From: Microbacterium sp. T2.11-28
GTDB taxonomy: Bacteria > Actinomycetota > Actinomycetes > Actinomycetales > Microbacteriaceae
Direction of reading: 5' to 3'
NCBI RefSeq assembly: GCF_950097975.1
Contig: NZ_CATNHF010000030.1
Coordinates: 1 to 64,000 of the forward strand
DNA: 64,000 nucleotides
How positions within the stretch are numbered: the first letter of the stretch is position 1; each line of letters begins with the position of its first letter. This document shows, piece by piece, positions 26,336 through 33,875 of this stretch. The notes under the pieces are model-generated. The model searched no databases, was not told where the DNA came from, and saw nothing but the letters and a program-made list of their open reading frames with translations. A program made the position numbers and the translations under genes.

Positions 26336-27441
26336 GCGGGCACCTCGATCCAGCTGTCGGCGGCGGCGGATGCCAGGACCGCATCGGTGAGCACGGCGGC
26401 GCGCAGGCCGTCGGCGAAGGTGGGGAGCCCCTCGGGGGCGCCGCCGCGGATGGCCGCATACGCGTCGATGACGAAGGCGTCGAAGGCGTCCTGGTAGCCC
26501 ATGGGGTGACCGGCGGGCACGCGCTGGATCCGCGCGGCATCGGCGCTGGCGGTCGCGGGATCACGCAGGAGCAGCTGCGACGAGATGCGGTCGCCGATCC
26601 ACAGCTCCTCGGGGCGCTCCTGCTCGAAGCGCACGCTGCGCCGCGCGCCGTGGAGCTCGAGGGTGAGCGCATTCTTCCGTCCGGCGGCCATCTGGCTGAT
26701 GAGGGCCGTGCCCACCGCGCCCGAGGCGAGGTCGAACATGACGGCGGCGATGTCCTCGTTGCGGACGACCCGGTCGTCGCCGCGACGGTCGTACACGCGG
26801 CGGGTGCGCGCCGAGACGCGGGTGACCCGCTGGCCCGACACGAACTCGATGAGGTCGAACAGGTGGGAGCCGATGTCGGCGAACGCGCGCGACGGTCCCC
26901 CGGCGTCGCCGTCCGCCCGCCAGTCGTCGTCCGAGGGCAGCAGCATCCAGTCCTGGAGGTACGCGGCGTCGACGGTGAGGACTGCGCCGATCTCTCCCTG
27001 CGCGACCCGGGCGCGGGCTTCGCGGATCATCGGGTGATAGCGGTAGACGAAGGGCACGGCGCCCACGAGGCCGCGCTCCTGCGCGAGCACGACGAGCGCG
27101 CGAGCGTCGTCCACGGAGGTCGCCAGCGGCTTCTCGCACACCACGTGAACCCCTGCGAGCAGCGCCGCGCGGGCGAGACCCGCGTGCGTCGTGTTGGGGG
27201 TGCAGACGTGGACGACGTCGATGTCGCCGTCTGCCAGCAGCGCGGCGGCATCCGATCCCGCGCGGCGGTAGCCGAGATCGCGCGCCGCGGCGGCGCCCCC
27301 CGCGGCGGTCGAGGTCGCCACTCCGACGAGGTCGGCGCCGGCAGCGCGGGCGGCCGCGGTGTGCACGCGGGCCATGAACCCGCCGCCCAGCAGCCCCGTG
27401 CGTATCGTCCCGACGCCGATGTCGGTGACTTCCGTAGTCAT
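26332..27441 (-). CDS. Gfo/Idh/MocA family NAD(P)-dependent oxidoreductase
   Basis: The protein has 369 residues. The Rossmann loop GLLGGGFMARVH opens the N-terminal domain, VHVCTPNTTHAGLARAAL and VVCEKPLATSVDDA (the EKP motif carrying the catalytic lysine) follow, and DIGSHLFDLIEFVSGQ marks the substrate domain. Relatives oxidise inositol, glucose or other cyclic polyols. It is the first gene of the importer operon and is divergent from the ROK regulator, so its substrate is probably the imported sugar. No Shine-Dalgarno is obvious before the ATG. Confidence 0.9.
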   Translation of the reverse strand: MTTEVTDIGVGTIRTGLLGGGFMARVHTAAARAAGADLVGVATSTAAGGAAAARDLGYRRAGSDAAALLADGDIDVVHVCTPNTTHAGLARAALLAGVHVVCEKPLATSVDDARALVVLAQERGLVGAVPFVYRYHPMIREARARVAQGEIGAVLTVDAAYLQDWMLLPSDDDWRADGDAGGPSRAFADIGSHLFDLIEFVSGQRVTRVSARTRRVYDRRGDDRVVRNEDIAAVMFDLASGAVGTALISQMAAGRKNALTLELHGARRSVRFEQERPEELWIGDRISSQLLLRDPATASADAARIQRVPAGHPMGYQDAFDAFVIDAYAAIRGGAPEGLPTFADGLRAAVLTDAVLASAAADSWIEVPA

Positions 27442-27467
27442 GTCGAGGAGTCTGACACGGCGCAGGC

Positions 27468-27495
27468 AACTTTTGCTAGTGCTTCGTCAAAAGTT
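27468..27495. promoter_or_regulatory. Inverted-repeat operator for the ROK regulator
   Basis: AACTTTTG (27468-27475) and CAAAAGTT (27488-27495) are perfect 8-bp arms around a 12-base spacer, in the A/T-richest part of the divergent gap. On the minus strand a TTGACG lies inside the arm, so binding would block the operon promoter. Confidence 0.75.
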
Positions 27496-27556
27496 ATCCG
27501 GTCGATATCGAAAGTCGTGCCTGTGCCGACAGAGGTCCCTGTGCTTTACTGTCGCC

Positions 27557-28744
27557 ATGGTCGACGCCGTCCGCGCCGCCGGTGCGCCCGTTCCCGGTGC
27601 AGGAGAACTCTTCCAGATCCTGCGAGACGGCCGCGCGCGCACGAAAGCAGAGCTCGCGACGCTCACGGGCCTCGCCCGCTCCACGGTGTCGAGTCGCATC
27701 GACACCCTGCTCGCCGCAGGACTGCTCCGCCCCGCGGGAGAAGCGGCATCCACCGGCGGCCGCCCGCCGGCGCGGGTCGCCTTCAACCCCGCCGCGGGCG
27801 CGGTGCTCGCCGCCGATCTCGGCGCCACCCACGCCACCATCGCCGTCGCCGACCTCTCCGGGCGGATGCTCGCCTCCCGGACGCACGCACTCGACATCAG
27901 CTCCGGCCCCGAAGCCGTGCTCGACGCGGTGACCCGTGAGGGCGCCGCGCTGCTGTCCGCGCAGGGCATCGGAGACGGACTCCTCGTCGGGGTCGGCATC
28001 GGCGTCCCCGGCCCCGTCGAGCACTCGACGGGGATGCCGACCAACCCCCCGATCATGCCGGGGTGGGATCGCTTCGACGTGCCCGCCTACGTCCGGCGGA
28101 CGTTCGAGGTGCCGGTGCTGGTCGACAACGACGTGAACATCCTCGCGCTCGGCGAGCAGTCGCTCAGCTGGTCGGGCGTCGACGACCTCATCTTCGTGAA
28201 GGTCGCCACCGGCATCGGCGCCGGCATCATCTCCGGCGGCGTGCTCCAGCGCGGCGCACAGGGCTCGGCCGGCGACATCGGCCACGTCCAGGTGCCCTAC
28301 AGCCACGACTCGCCCCGCACCGCCGGCGACGAGCGCGACCTGGAGGCCATCGCGAGCGGACCGGCGATCGCCGCCGTCCTGCGCGCGCGCGGCGTGGAGG
28401 CGCGGGACAGCGCGGATGTGGTGCGTCTCGTCCGCGCCGGCAACGCCGAGGCGATCGCCGCCACGCGCCAGGCAGGGCGGGAGGTCGGCGAGGTGCTCTC
28501 CACCGTGGTCAACCTGCTGAATCCGTCGATCATCGTGATCGGAGGGAGTATCGCCCGCGCCGGCGAGCACCTCCTGGCAGGCGTGCGCGAGGTCGTCTAC
28601 CGCCGGTCGATCCCGCTGGCGACCCAGCATCTCGGCATCGTCCAGTCCCAGGCCGGCGAGACGGCGGGCGTCCGCGGCGCCGCCATCATGGTCACCCAGC
28701 ACGTCCTCTCCCCCGCCCACGTCGAGGCTCTCGCGGCGCGCTGA
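27557..28744 (+). CDS. ROK family transcriptional regulator
   Basis: The protein has 395 residues. An N-terminal winged helix (RARTKAELATLTGLARSTVSSRIDTLLAAGLLRP) is joined to a ROK sugar-kinase-like domain: LAADLGATHATIAVADL, VGIGVPGPVEHSTG, VPVLVDNDVNILALGE and IIVIGGSIA. The ROK zinc motif CxCGxxGC is absent; the equivalent stretch reads GSAGDIGHVQV, so the usual metal site is missing. It is divergent from the sugar operon and an AACTTTTG inverted repeat lies between, so it probably represses that operon. There is no Shine-Dalgarno; TTTACT lies 6 bases before the ATG. Confidence 0.9.
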   Translation: MVDAVRAAGAPVPGAGELFQILRDGRARTKAELATLTGLARSTVSSRIDTLLAAGLLRPAGEAASTGGRPPARVAFNPAAGAVLAADLGATHATIAVADLSGRMLASRTHALDISSGPEAVLDAVTREGAALLSAQGIGDGLLVGVGIGVPGPVEHSTGMPTNPPIMPGWDRFDVPAYVRRTFEVPVLVDNDVNILALGEQSLSWSGVDDLIFVKVATGIGAGIISGGVLQRGAQGSAGDIGHVQVPYSHDSPRTAGDERDLEAIASGPAIAAVLRARGVEARDSADVVRLVRAGNAEAIAATRQAGREVGEVLSTVVNLLNPSIIVIGGSIARAGEHLLAGVREVVYRRSIPLATQHLGIVQSQAGETAGVRGAAIMVTQHVLSPAHVEALAAR

Positions 28745-28894
28745 CCCCCTCGCCGAGCCGCCAGCGGACCGGTCCCGGCGATCCTGCGGCAGCCGGTAGC
28801 ACCGGCGTAACACGCCTGAGACAATCGCGCGGTTGACTGACTGCACCAGCAACGAGTGCTGCCGATGAAGACATGCGCGCGGAAGGAGCGTCCC

Positions 28895-29926
28895 ATGAAG
28901 TTCCGTCCCCTGCGTAGCGCCCCGCATCCGGCGTCGGGCACCGCCGAGGTGGCTGCGCCGCCCGAGACGATGCGCGCGGTCGTGTTCGACGCCCCCGGCG
29001 GACCGGAGGCGCTCCACGAGGCCACCCTCCCCGTCCCCGCTCCGGTGATGAGCGAGCTGCTGGTGCGCGTGGTCGCCGCCGGCACCAACCCCATCGACGC
29101 CAAGACCCGCGGGGGCCGCGGCGTCTTCGGCGCGATCGACCGCCACCCGAGCACGCTCGGATTCGACTTCAGCGGCGTCGTGGTGTCCTCGCCGCACGAG
29201 GCGCACCCGCTCCCGCCCGGCACCGAGGTGTTCGGGATGGTCCCCTTCCCCCGTTCCGGCGGCAGCTACGCCGAGTACGTCGTCGTGCCGTCGCTGTCGG
29301 TGGCGCGGAAGCCCGCCGCCCTGTCCCACGTGGAGGCGGCCGGGGTCCCCCTCGCCGCACTCACCGCGTGGGGGCTCGTCGTCGAGACCGCCCACGCGCA
29401 CGAAGGCCAGCGCGTCCTCATCCACGCGGGATCCGGCGGTGTCGGTCACTTCGCCGTGCAGCTTGCCGCCTACTTCGGCGCCCACGTGACCGCCACCGGC
29501 TCGGACCGCAACCTGCCGTGGCTGCGCGAGCTCGGAGCCGCCGTGGTGATCGACTACGCGACGACCCGCTTCGAGGACGTCGTCGGCGAAGTGGACGTCG
29601 TCATCGACCTCGTCGGCAACGCCCACGACGACACCGGCTCGCGGTCGCTGTCGGTGCTGCGGCGCGGCGGCCTGTACATCATGGTGCCCACGGGCGCGTG
29701 GCCCGGGTACGCCGAGGCCGCCGACGCGGCCGGCGTGCGGGCGACGTCGTACAAGGTCGTCCCCGACGGCGGGGTGCTGTCCACGCTGGCCCGCCTCCTG
29801 GACTCGGGCGCCGTGCAGGTCTACGTCGACCGCGTGTTCGACCTGACGGAGGCCGCCGAGGCCCACGCCGAGCTCGAGCGGGGTCACTCGCGCGGCAAGA
29901 TCGTGCTGCGGGTGGGCGACGCCTGA
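28895..29926 (+). CDS. Zinc-independent quinone oxidoreductase (MDR family)
   Basis: The protein has 343 residues from the ATG at 28895, which has GGAAGGAG 7 bases upstream; an earlier in-frame ATG (28856) lacks such a site. The medium-chain dehydrogenase fold is clear: MRAVVFDAPGGPEALHE, GTNPIDAKTRGG, GFDFSGVVV, VLIHAGSGGVGHFAVQLAAYFGA (nucleotide-binding loop) and the C-terminal GHSRGKIVLRV. The structural and catalytic zinc cysteines are absent, as in NADPH:quinone reductases (Qor type). It stands alone; the substrate is not known. Confidence 0.9.
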   Translation: MKFRPLRSAPHPASGTAEVAAPPETMRAVVFDAPGGPEALHEATLPVPAPVMSELLVRVVAAGTNPIDAKTRGGRGVFGAIDRHPSTLGFDFSGVVVSSPHEAHPLPPGTEVFGMVPFPRSGGSYAEYVVVPSLSVARKPAALSHVEAAGVPLAALTAWGLVVETAHAHEGQRVLIHAGSGGVGHFAVQLAAYFGAHVTATGSDRNLPWLRELGAAVVIDYATTRFEDVVGEVDVVIDLVGNAHDDTGSRSLSVLRRGGLYIMVPTGAWPGYAEAADAAGVRATSYKVVPDGGVLSTLARLLDSGAVQVYVDRVFDLTEAAEAHAELERGHSRGKIVLRVGDA

Positions 29927-29943
29927 CGCGGGCCTCCGCCCGG

Positions 29944-29997
29944 TCCCGTCCGCGGCATCCGTGGCCGGAATCCCGTCCGCGGCATCCGTGGCCGGAA
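29944..29997. repeat. Perfect tandem duplication of a 27-base unit
   Basis: Units at 29944-29970 and 29971-29997 are identical; the core is CCGCGGCATCCGTGGCCGG. They lie in the gap between convergent genes. Confidence 0.9.
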
Positions 29998-30008
29998 CGG
30001 TGGCAGAC

Positions 30009-30036
30009 GCAGGGCCGACCGCCGCGTCGGGCCCTG
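30009..30036. terminator. Hairpin terminator between quinone reductase and lysG
   Basis: GCAGGGCCGAC pairs with GTCGGGCCCTGC apart from one bulged G, around a 6-base loop, between convergent genes. Confidence 0.6.
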
Positions 30037-30079
30037 CAGCCGACCCTCGCCCGCGATCCAGCCTGCTTTCGCCCCCGCG

Positions 30080-30961
30080 TCAGCCGGTGAGCACGCGCCG
30101 CCCCTCGGCCACGACCTCGTCGGCGACGGCATCGAGCAGGGCCGACCGCAGGTTCCACTGCTGCCAGTGCAGCGGCACGTCCACCGGAGGCGCGCCGAGG
30201 CGGACGAGCTCCCCGGACGCGAGCGCCGCCGCGGACTGGAAGCCCGGCAGCAGGCCCCACCCGAACCCCATCGCCACGGCGACGGCGAAGTCGTGCGAGG
30301 CCGGCACATAGTGGCGCGGCCCGGTGTCGCCCGCGACGCCCCGCGCTTCGAGCCACTGCCGCTGCAGGTCGTCGCGACGGTCGAAGTCCACGCGCGGCGC
30401 GACCGCCAGGGCCTCCGCCGTCGGGCCCTCGGGCAGTCGCCGCGCGACGAACTCGGGGGTGGCGACCGCCTCGTAGCGCATCGTGCCGAGGGCGACCACG
30501 CGGCATCCCGCGACCGGCTGGGAGCGCGAGGTCACCGCCCCCATCACCGTGCCGGCCTCCAGCAGCGCCGCCGTGAAGTCCTGATCGTCGCGGTGGAGGT
30601 CGAAGACGACGGCACGCGACGCGGACAGGCGCGCGAGCGGCGCGAGGAACCACGTCGCCAGGGAGTCCGCGTTGACCGCCAGCGGGATCGTGACCTGCGC
30701 CCGCTCGGCACCGAGTTCCGCGAGTGCGTCGTGCTCGAGGAGCGCGAGCTGGCGCGCGTACCGGACCACCGCGTGCGCCGCCTCGGTCGGGCGGACGGGC
30801 TTGGCGCGCACCAGGAGCACCCGGCCGGTCTGCTCCTCCAGGGACCGGATGCGCTGGCTGACCGCCGACGGCGTGATGTGGAGGCGCCGGGCGGCCGCGT
30901 CGAGGCTCCCCTCGTCGATGACGGTCGCGAGGGTGCGGGCGAGCTCGGCGGACAGCTGCAT
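30080..30961 (-). CDS. lysG: LysR family regulator of lysine/arginine export (LysG/ArgP)
   Basis: The protein has 293 residues. The LysR helix-turn-helix occupies residues 3-60 (LARTLATVIDEGSLDAAARRLHITPSAVSQRIRSLEEQTG), followed by the two-lobed effector domain (VNADSLATWFLAPLA, RHYVPASHDFAVAVAMGFGWGLLPG). The sequence VNADSLATWF is typical of LysG/ArgP, which sense lysine, arginine or histidine. It is divergent from a LysE exporter gene with only 69 bases between, the standard arrangement for activation of the exporter. TAAGCT lies 6 bases before the ATG, so the mRNA may be leaderless. Confidence 0.9.
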   Translation of the reverse strand: MQLSAELARTLATVIDEGSLDAAARRLHITPSAVSQRIRSLEEQTGRVLLVRAKPVRPTEAAHAVVRYARQLALLEHDALAELGAERAQVTIPLAVNADSLATWFLAPLARLSASRAVVFDLHRDDQDFTAALLEAGTVMGAVTSRSQPVAGCRVVALGTMRYEAVATPEFVARRLPEGPTAEALAVAPRVDFDRRDDLQRQWLEARGVAGDTGPRHYVPASHDFAVAVAMGFGWGLLPGFQSAAALASGELVRLGAPPVDVPLHWQQWNLRSALLDAVADEVVAEGRRVLTG

Positions 30962-30967
30962 TAGCTC

Positions 30968-31023
30968 AGCTTACGCACCGCAAGGATCATGAACTGGATT
31001 TCAGATGTGCACCGTCGTAGCGT
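30968..31023. promoter_or_regulatory. Divergent lysG/lysE promoter region
   Basis: Minus strand: TAAGCT (30968-30973), 6 bases before the lysG ATG. Plus strand: TAGCGT (31018-31023), 7 bases before the lysE GTG. Both transcripts would be leaderless; the LysR target must lie within these bases, but no perfect T-N11-A dyad stands out. Confidence 0.5.
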
Positions 31024-31030
31024 CGTCGAC

Positions 31031-31675
31031 GTGATCCCCTCCTTCCTCGCCGGCATCGGCCTCGGACTGTCGCTCATCGTGGCGATCGGCGCGCAGAACC
31101 TCTTCGTGCTGCGCCAGGGCATCCGGCGCGAGCATGCTCTCGCCGTCGCGGCGGTGTGCGCCGTCTCCGATGCCGTCCTCATCGTGGTGGGTGTCTCGGG
31201 GCTCGGCCTGATCCTCCACACCGTGCCCTGGCTGGTCGACGTCGTCCGGTGGGCCGGGTTCGCCTTCCTCCTCGTCTACGGACTGCTCGCCGCGCGGCGC
31301 GCGCTCCGCCCCACCGGGCAGGCGCTGCGGGTCGACGGTGCGGCAGCGCCCGCGCCCTCCACTCCCCGCGGCGGCACCGCGACCGCCACCCGCCTCGCAC
31401 CGGTGCTGCTGACGTGCCTCGCCCTCACCTGGCTCAACCCCCACGTGTACCTCGACACGGTGTTCCTCCTCGGATCGGTCGCCAGCACGCACGGCGAGAC
31501 CCGCTGGTGGTTCGCCGCCGGGGCGAGCCTGGCGAGCCTGCTGTGGTTCTTCGGACTCGCCCTCGGCGCCCGCTACCTGGGCCGCTGGCTGGCGACCCCG
31601 CGCGCCTGGCGCATCCTCGACGGGATCATCGCCGTCGTCATGATCGTGATCGCGGTCAGCCTCGTCTGGCCCTGA
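31031..31675 (+). CDS. lysE: LysE/ArgO family basic amino acid exporter
   Basis: The protein has 214 residues from the GTG at 31031, close to the 211 of ArgO; the ATG at 30989 would add 14 poorly matching residues. Six helices are predicted. AIGAQNLFVLRQGIRREH, AVCAVSDAVLIVVGVSGLG and TWLNPHVYLDTVFLLGS are signature blocks of LysE/ArgO, which expel excess L-lysine or L-arginine using the proton gradient. A hydrophilic loop (GAAAPAPSTPRGG) sits between helices 3 and 4. Control by the divergent LysG is expected. Confidence 0.93.
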   Translation: MIPSFLAGIGLGLSLIVAIGAQNLFVLRQGIRREHALAVAAVCAVSDAVLIVVGVSGLGLILHTVPWLVDVVRWAGFAFLLVYGLLAARRALRPTGQALRVDGAAAPAPSTPRGGTATATRLAPVLLTCLALTWLNPHVYLDTVFLLGSVASTHGETRWWFAAGASLASLLWFFGLALGARYLGRWLATPRAWRILDGIIAVVMIVIAVSLVWP

Positions 31676-31710
31676 CGGAGAGCAGCCGGCACGAGCGCCG
31701 GCCGTCGCGC

Positions 31711-32067
31711 TCAGACGCCGTCGATCTGCTCCCGACGCGCGAGGACCAGGGCCCGGACGGTGTCGTCCGGCAGCGGGTCGGCGGGATCGAACCGGATGGT
31801 GCCCTTCGCGTGGTCGACGCCCGACAGCAGCGGGGCCACCGCGACGATGGCCGCGGGACTGAACGGATACACGCCGATGTGGGACTTCGCCCGCATCACC
31901 GACAGCAGGGGCTTGCCGCGGTAGGTGAGCGCGGGCATGCCGTAGCCCTTCCCCTGCGCGGCGTCCGGGACGACCTCCCGGGCGACGTCGTAGACGTGGC
32001 CGATCACCGCGGCATCCGGAGCCTCGAGTCCCGCCAGGTAGTCGTCGATCGTGTGCAGCGTCGCCAT
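31711..32067 (-). CDS. DUF1801/iron chaperone-like small protein
   Basis: The protein has 118 residues from the ATG at 32067, which has GGAGGA upstream. TIDDYLAGLEAPDAAVIGHVYDVAREVVPDAAQGKGYGMPALTY is the opening of the DUF1801 family (YdhG/YobK; frataxin-like fold), joined to LLSVMRAKSHIGVYPFSP and KGTIRFDPADPLPDDTVRALV. Some members were proposed as iron chaperones for Fe-S assembly, but the conserved acidic iron site cannot be judged here. It stands alone, convergent with lysE. Confidence 0.85.
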   Translation of the reverse strand: MATLHTIDDYLAGLEAPDAAVIGHVYDVAREVVPDAAQGKGYGMPALTYRGKPLLSVMRAKSHIGVYPFSPAAIVAVAPLLSGVDHAKGTIRFDPADPLPDDTVRALVLARREQIDGV

Positions 32068-32125
32068 GCCGGCATCCTCCCACGCGGGCCCGCGCGCCGA
32101 CGGGGGCAGGTGCCAGGATGAGTCC

Positions 32126-32404
32126 ATGAGACGGGTCCATGTGATCGTCGACGGCTCGGTCCAGGGCGTCGGCTACCGCTACACGATGCGGATGGTCGCG
32201 CGCGAGGCGGGCGTGACCGGCTGGGTGCGCAACCGCCGCGACGGCACGGTCGAAGCCGAGGTCGAAGGCTCCGGCAGCCAGGTCGACGAGGTGCTCGCGT
32301 GGATGGCGGAGGGCCCGCCGGGATCATCCGTGACGAGCGCCCGGGTCACCGAGCTCGACGCGACGACGTCCGAGTCGTCCTTCGAGGTGCGCGCCGACGG
32401 CTGA
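32126..32404 (+). CDS. acyP: Acylphosphatase
   Basis: The protein has 92 residues, the standard length. VDGSVQGVGYRYTMRMVAREAGVTGWVRN holds the phosphate loop with the catalytic arginine (Arg in GVGYR, with Phe/Trp usual at that position replaced by Tyr), and the catalytic asparagine is in VRNRRDGTVEAEVEG. It hydrolyses carboxyl-phosphate bonds such as acetyl phosphate. Upstream is CAGGAT followed by 6 bases and the ATG, a weaker version of the leaderless pattern. It is convergent with rplA across a strong terminator. Confidence 0.93.
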   Translation: MRRVHVIVDGSVQGVGYRYTMRMVAREAGVTGWVRNRRDGTVEAEVEGSGSQVDEVLAWMAEGPPGSSVTSARVTELDATTSESSFEVRADG

Positions 32405-32439
32405 CCGGCGATCGACGGGGCGATCGCTCCGGTGAACGC

Positions 32440-32473
32440 CACAGGGGCCCCACCCGAAGGTGGAGCCCCTGTG
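32440..32473. terminator. Bidirectional terminator between acylphosphatase gene and rplA
   Basis: CACAGGGGC (32440-32448) and GCCCCTGTG (32465-32473) pair perfectly, extended inward by CCACC/GGTGG with a small internal loop and a CGAA tetraloop. Confidence 0.88.
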
Positions 32474-32484
32474 CGCACGGGTTG

Positions 32485-32504
32485 CCCCTGAGCCTGTCGA
32501 AGGG
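32485..32504. repeat. Short palindromic element of the CCTTCGACAGGCTCAGG type
   Basis: A 20-base copy of CCCTGAGCCTGTCGAAGGG lies directly against the rplA stop codon. Similar sequences are very common in high-GC genomes; the number of copies elsewhere in this genome is not visible. Confidence 0.55.
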
Positions 32505-33194
32505 TCAGGCGAGCGAGTTGACGTCCAGCGGGATGCCGGGGCCGAACGTGGTCGACACGGCGCCCTTCTGGATGTAGCGGCCCTTCGAGCTCGACGGCTT
32601 CAGGCGCACGATCTCCTCGAGAGCGGCCTTGAAGTTCTCGTCCAGCTGCTCGGCCGTGAACGAGGCCTTGCCGACGACGAAGTGCACGTTGGCGTGCTTG
32701 TCGACGCGGAACTCGATCTTGCCGCCCTTGATCTCCTCCACGGCCTTGGCCGGGTTGGGGGTCACGGTGCCGGTCTTCGGGTTCGGCATGAGGCCGCGGG
32801 GACCGAGCACCTTGCCGAGGCGTCCGACCTGGCCCATGAGCTCGGGCGTGGAGACGGCCGAGTCGAACGCGGTCCAGCCGGCCGCGACCTTCTCGATGAG
32901 CTCGGCGCCGCCGACCTCGTCCGCACCCGCGGCGATAGCGGCCTCGGCCGCGGCACCGGTGGCGAACACGATGACGCGGGCGGTCTTGCCCGTGCCGTGC
33001 GGCAGGATGACCGTGCCGCGGACCATCTGGTCGGCCTTGCGCGGGTCGACCGCGAGCTTGAGGGCGACCTCGACAGTGGAGTCGAACTTCTTCGAACCCG
33101 TCTCCTTGGCGAGCTTCACTGCCTCGGTGGACGTGTAGAACGAGTCGCGGTCGATCTTGGCCGCGGCTGCTTCGTAAACCTTGGACTTAGCCAT
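32505..33194 (-). CDS. rplA: 50S ribosomal protein L1
   Basis: The protein has 229 residues, standard for bacterial L1. [34 protein letters not shown] is the N-terminal rRNA-binding region, and [22 protein letters not shown] is the L1 signature. It binds 23S rRNA at the mobile stalk by the E site and represses its own operon by binding mRNA. It lies 13 bases downstream of rplK. Unlike the usual rplKAJL order, rplJL is about 18 kb away. Confidence 0.98.
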   Translation of the reverse strand: MAKSKVYEAAAAKIDRDSFYTSTEAVKLAKETGSKKFDSTVEVALKLAVDPRKADQMVRGTVILPHGTGKTARVIVFATGAAAEAAIAAGADEVGGAELIEKVAAGWTAFDSAVSTPELMGQVGRLGKVLGPRGLMPNPKTGTVTPNPAKAVEEIKGGKIEFRVDKHANVHFVVGKASFTAEQLDENFKAALEEIVRLKPSSSKGRYIQKGAVSTTFGPGIPLDVNSLA

Positions 33195-33207
33195 GTGCGT
33201 CTTCCCC

Positions 33208-33639
33208 TCAGTCCTCAACCGTGATGCCCATGGAGCGGGCGGTGCCGGCGATGATCTTCGAGGCGGCCTCGAGGTCGTTCGCGTTCAGGTCGGGCTGCTT
33301 CGTCTCGGCGATCTGGCGAACCTGATCCTTGGTGAGCTTCGCGACCTTGGTCGTGTGCGGGGTCGGCGAGCCCTTGGCCACGCCGGCCGCCTTCTTGATG
33401 AGCTCCGCCGCCGGCGGGGTCTTCAGGATGAACGTGAAGCTGCGGTCCTCGTAGACGGTGATCTCCACGGGGATGACGTTGCCGCGCTGCGACTCGGTCG
33501 CCGCGTTGTACGCCTTGCAGAACTCCATGATGTTGACGCCATGCTGACCGAGCGCGGGGCCGATCGGCGGCGCCGGGTTGGCGGCACCGGCGTTGATCTG
33601 GAGCTTGATCAGGCCGGTCACCTTCTTCTTCGGTGCCAT
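33208..33639 (-). CDS. rplK: 50S ribosomal protein L11
   Basis: The protein has 143 residues. [20 protein letters not shown] opens the N-terminal domain; [22 protein letters not shown] is the proline-rich hinge region bound by thiostrepton and touched by RelA-type enzymes; the C-terminal rRNA-binding domain ends [22 protein letters not shown]. It is the first gene of the rplKA unit. AGAAGGAAAG precedes the ATG. The gap to nusG holds a family A repeat and a possible promoter. Confidence 0.98.
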   Translation of the reverse strand: MAPKKKVTGLIKLQINAGAANPAPPIGPALGQHGVNIMEFCKAYNAATESQRGNVIPVEITVYEDRSFTFILKTPPAAELIKKAAGVAKGSPTPHTTKVAKLTKDQVRQIAETKQPDLNANDLEAASKIIAGTARSMGITVED

Positions 33640-33752
33640 TCTCTTTCCTTCTGTCGAGCGCCGGCGAGCGGGTGCTCAGCAGGCGCGCTTCCACGTATCA
33701 GGCGATTCCTGACGGTGGTGGGTTCGGTGCGCGACACGCGCGCAACCGCTCA

Positions 33753-33758
33753 AGTCTA
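33753..33758 (-). promoter_or_regulatory. Possible -10 box for rplKA
   Basis: TAGACT on the minus strand in the 236-base nusG-rplK gap; no good -35 is seen at 17 bases. A leader of about 105 bases would follow, including TCAGG/CCTGA pairing near 33700. Confidence 0.35.
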
Positions 33759-33786
33759 CCGGATGGCGCTGCCTGCCAGGGCACGC

Positions 33787-33870
33787 CGTTTCGTCTCGGT
33801 CGCTACGCTCCCTCGCTCAACGCCCGGGGCACGCCACCCGGTCGTCGAGCGAGCGCAGCGAGTCGAAACG
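33787..33870. repeat. Dispersed repeat family A: forward and inverted copies facing each other
   Basis: A forward copy (33787-33828, CGTTTCGTCTCGGTCGC...) faces an inverted copy (33838-33870, ...GAGCGCAGCGAGTCGAAACG), ending 5 bases before the nusG stop. The two can fold into one hairpin, which may end or process the secE-nusG transcript. Confidence 0.85.
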
Positions 33871-33875
33871 CCGCC

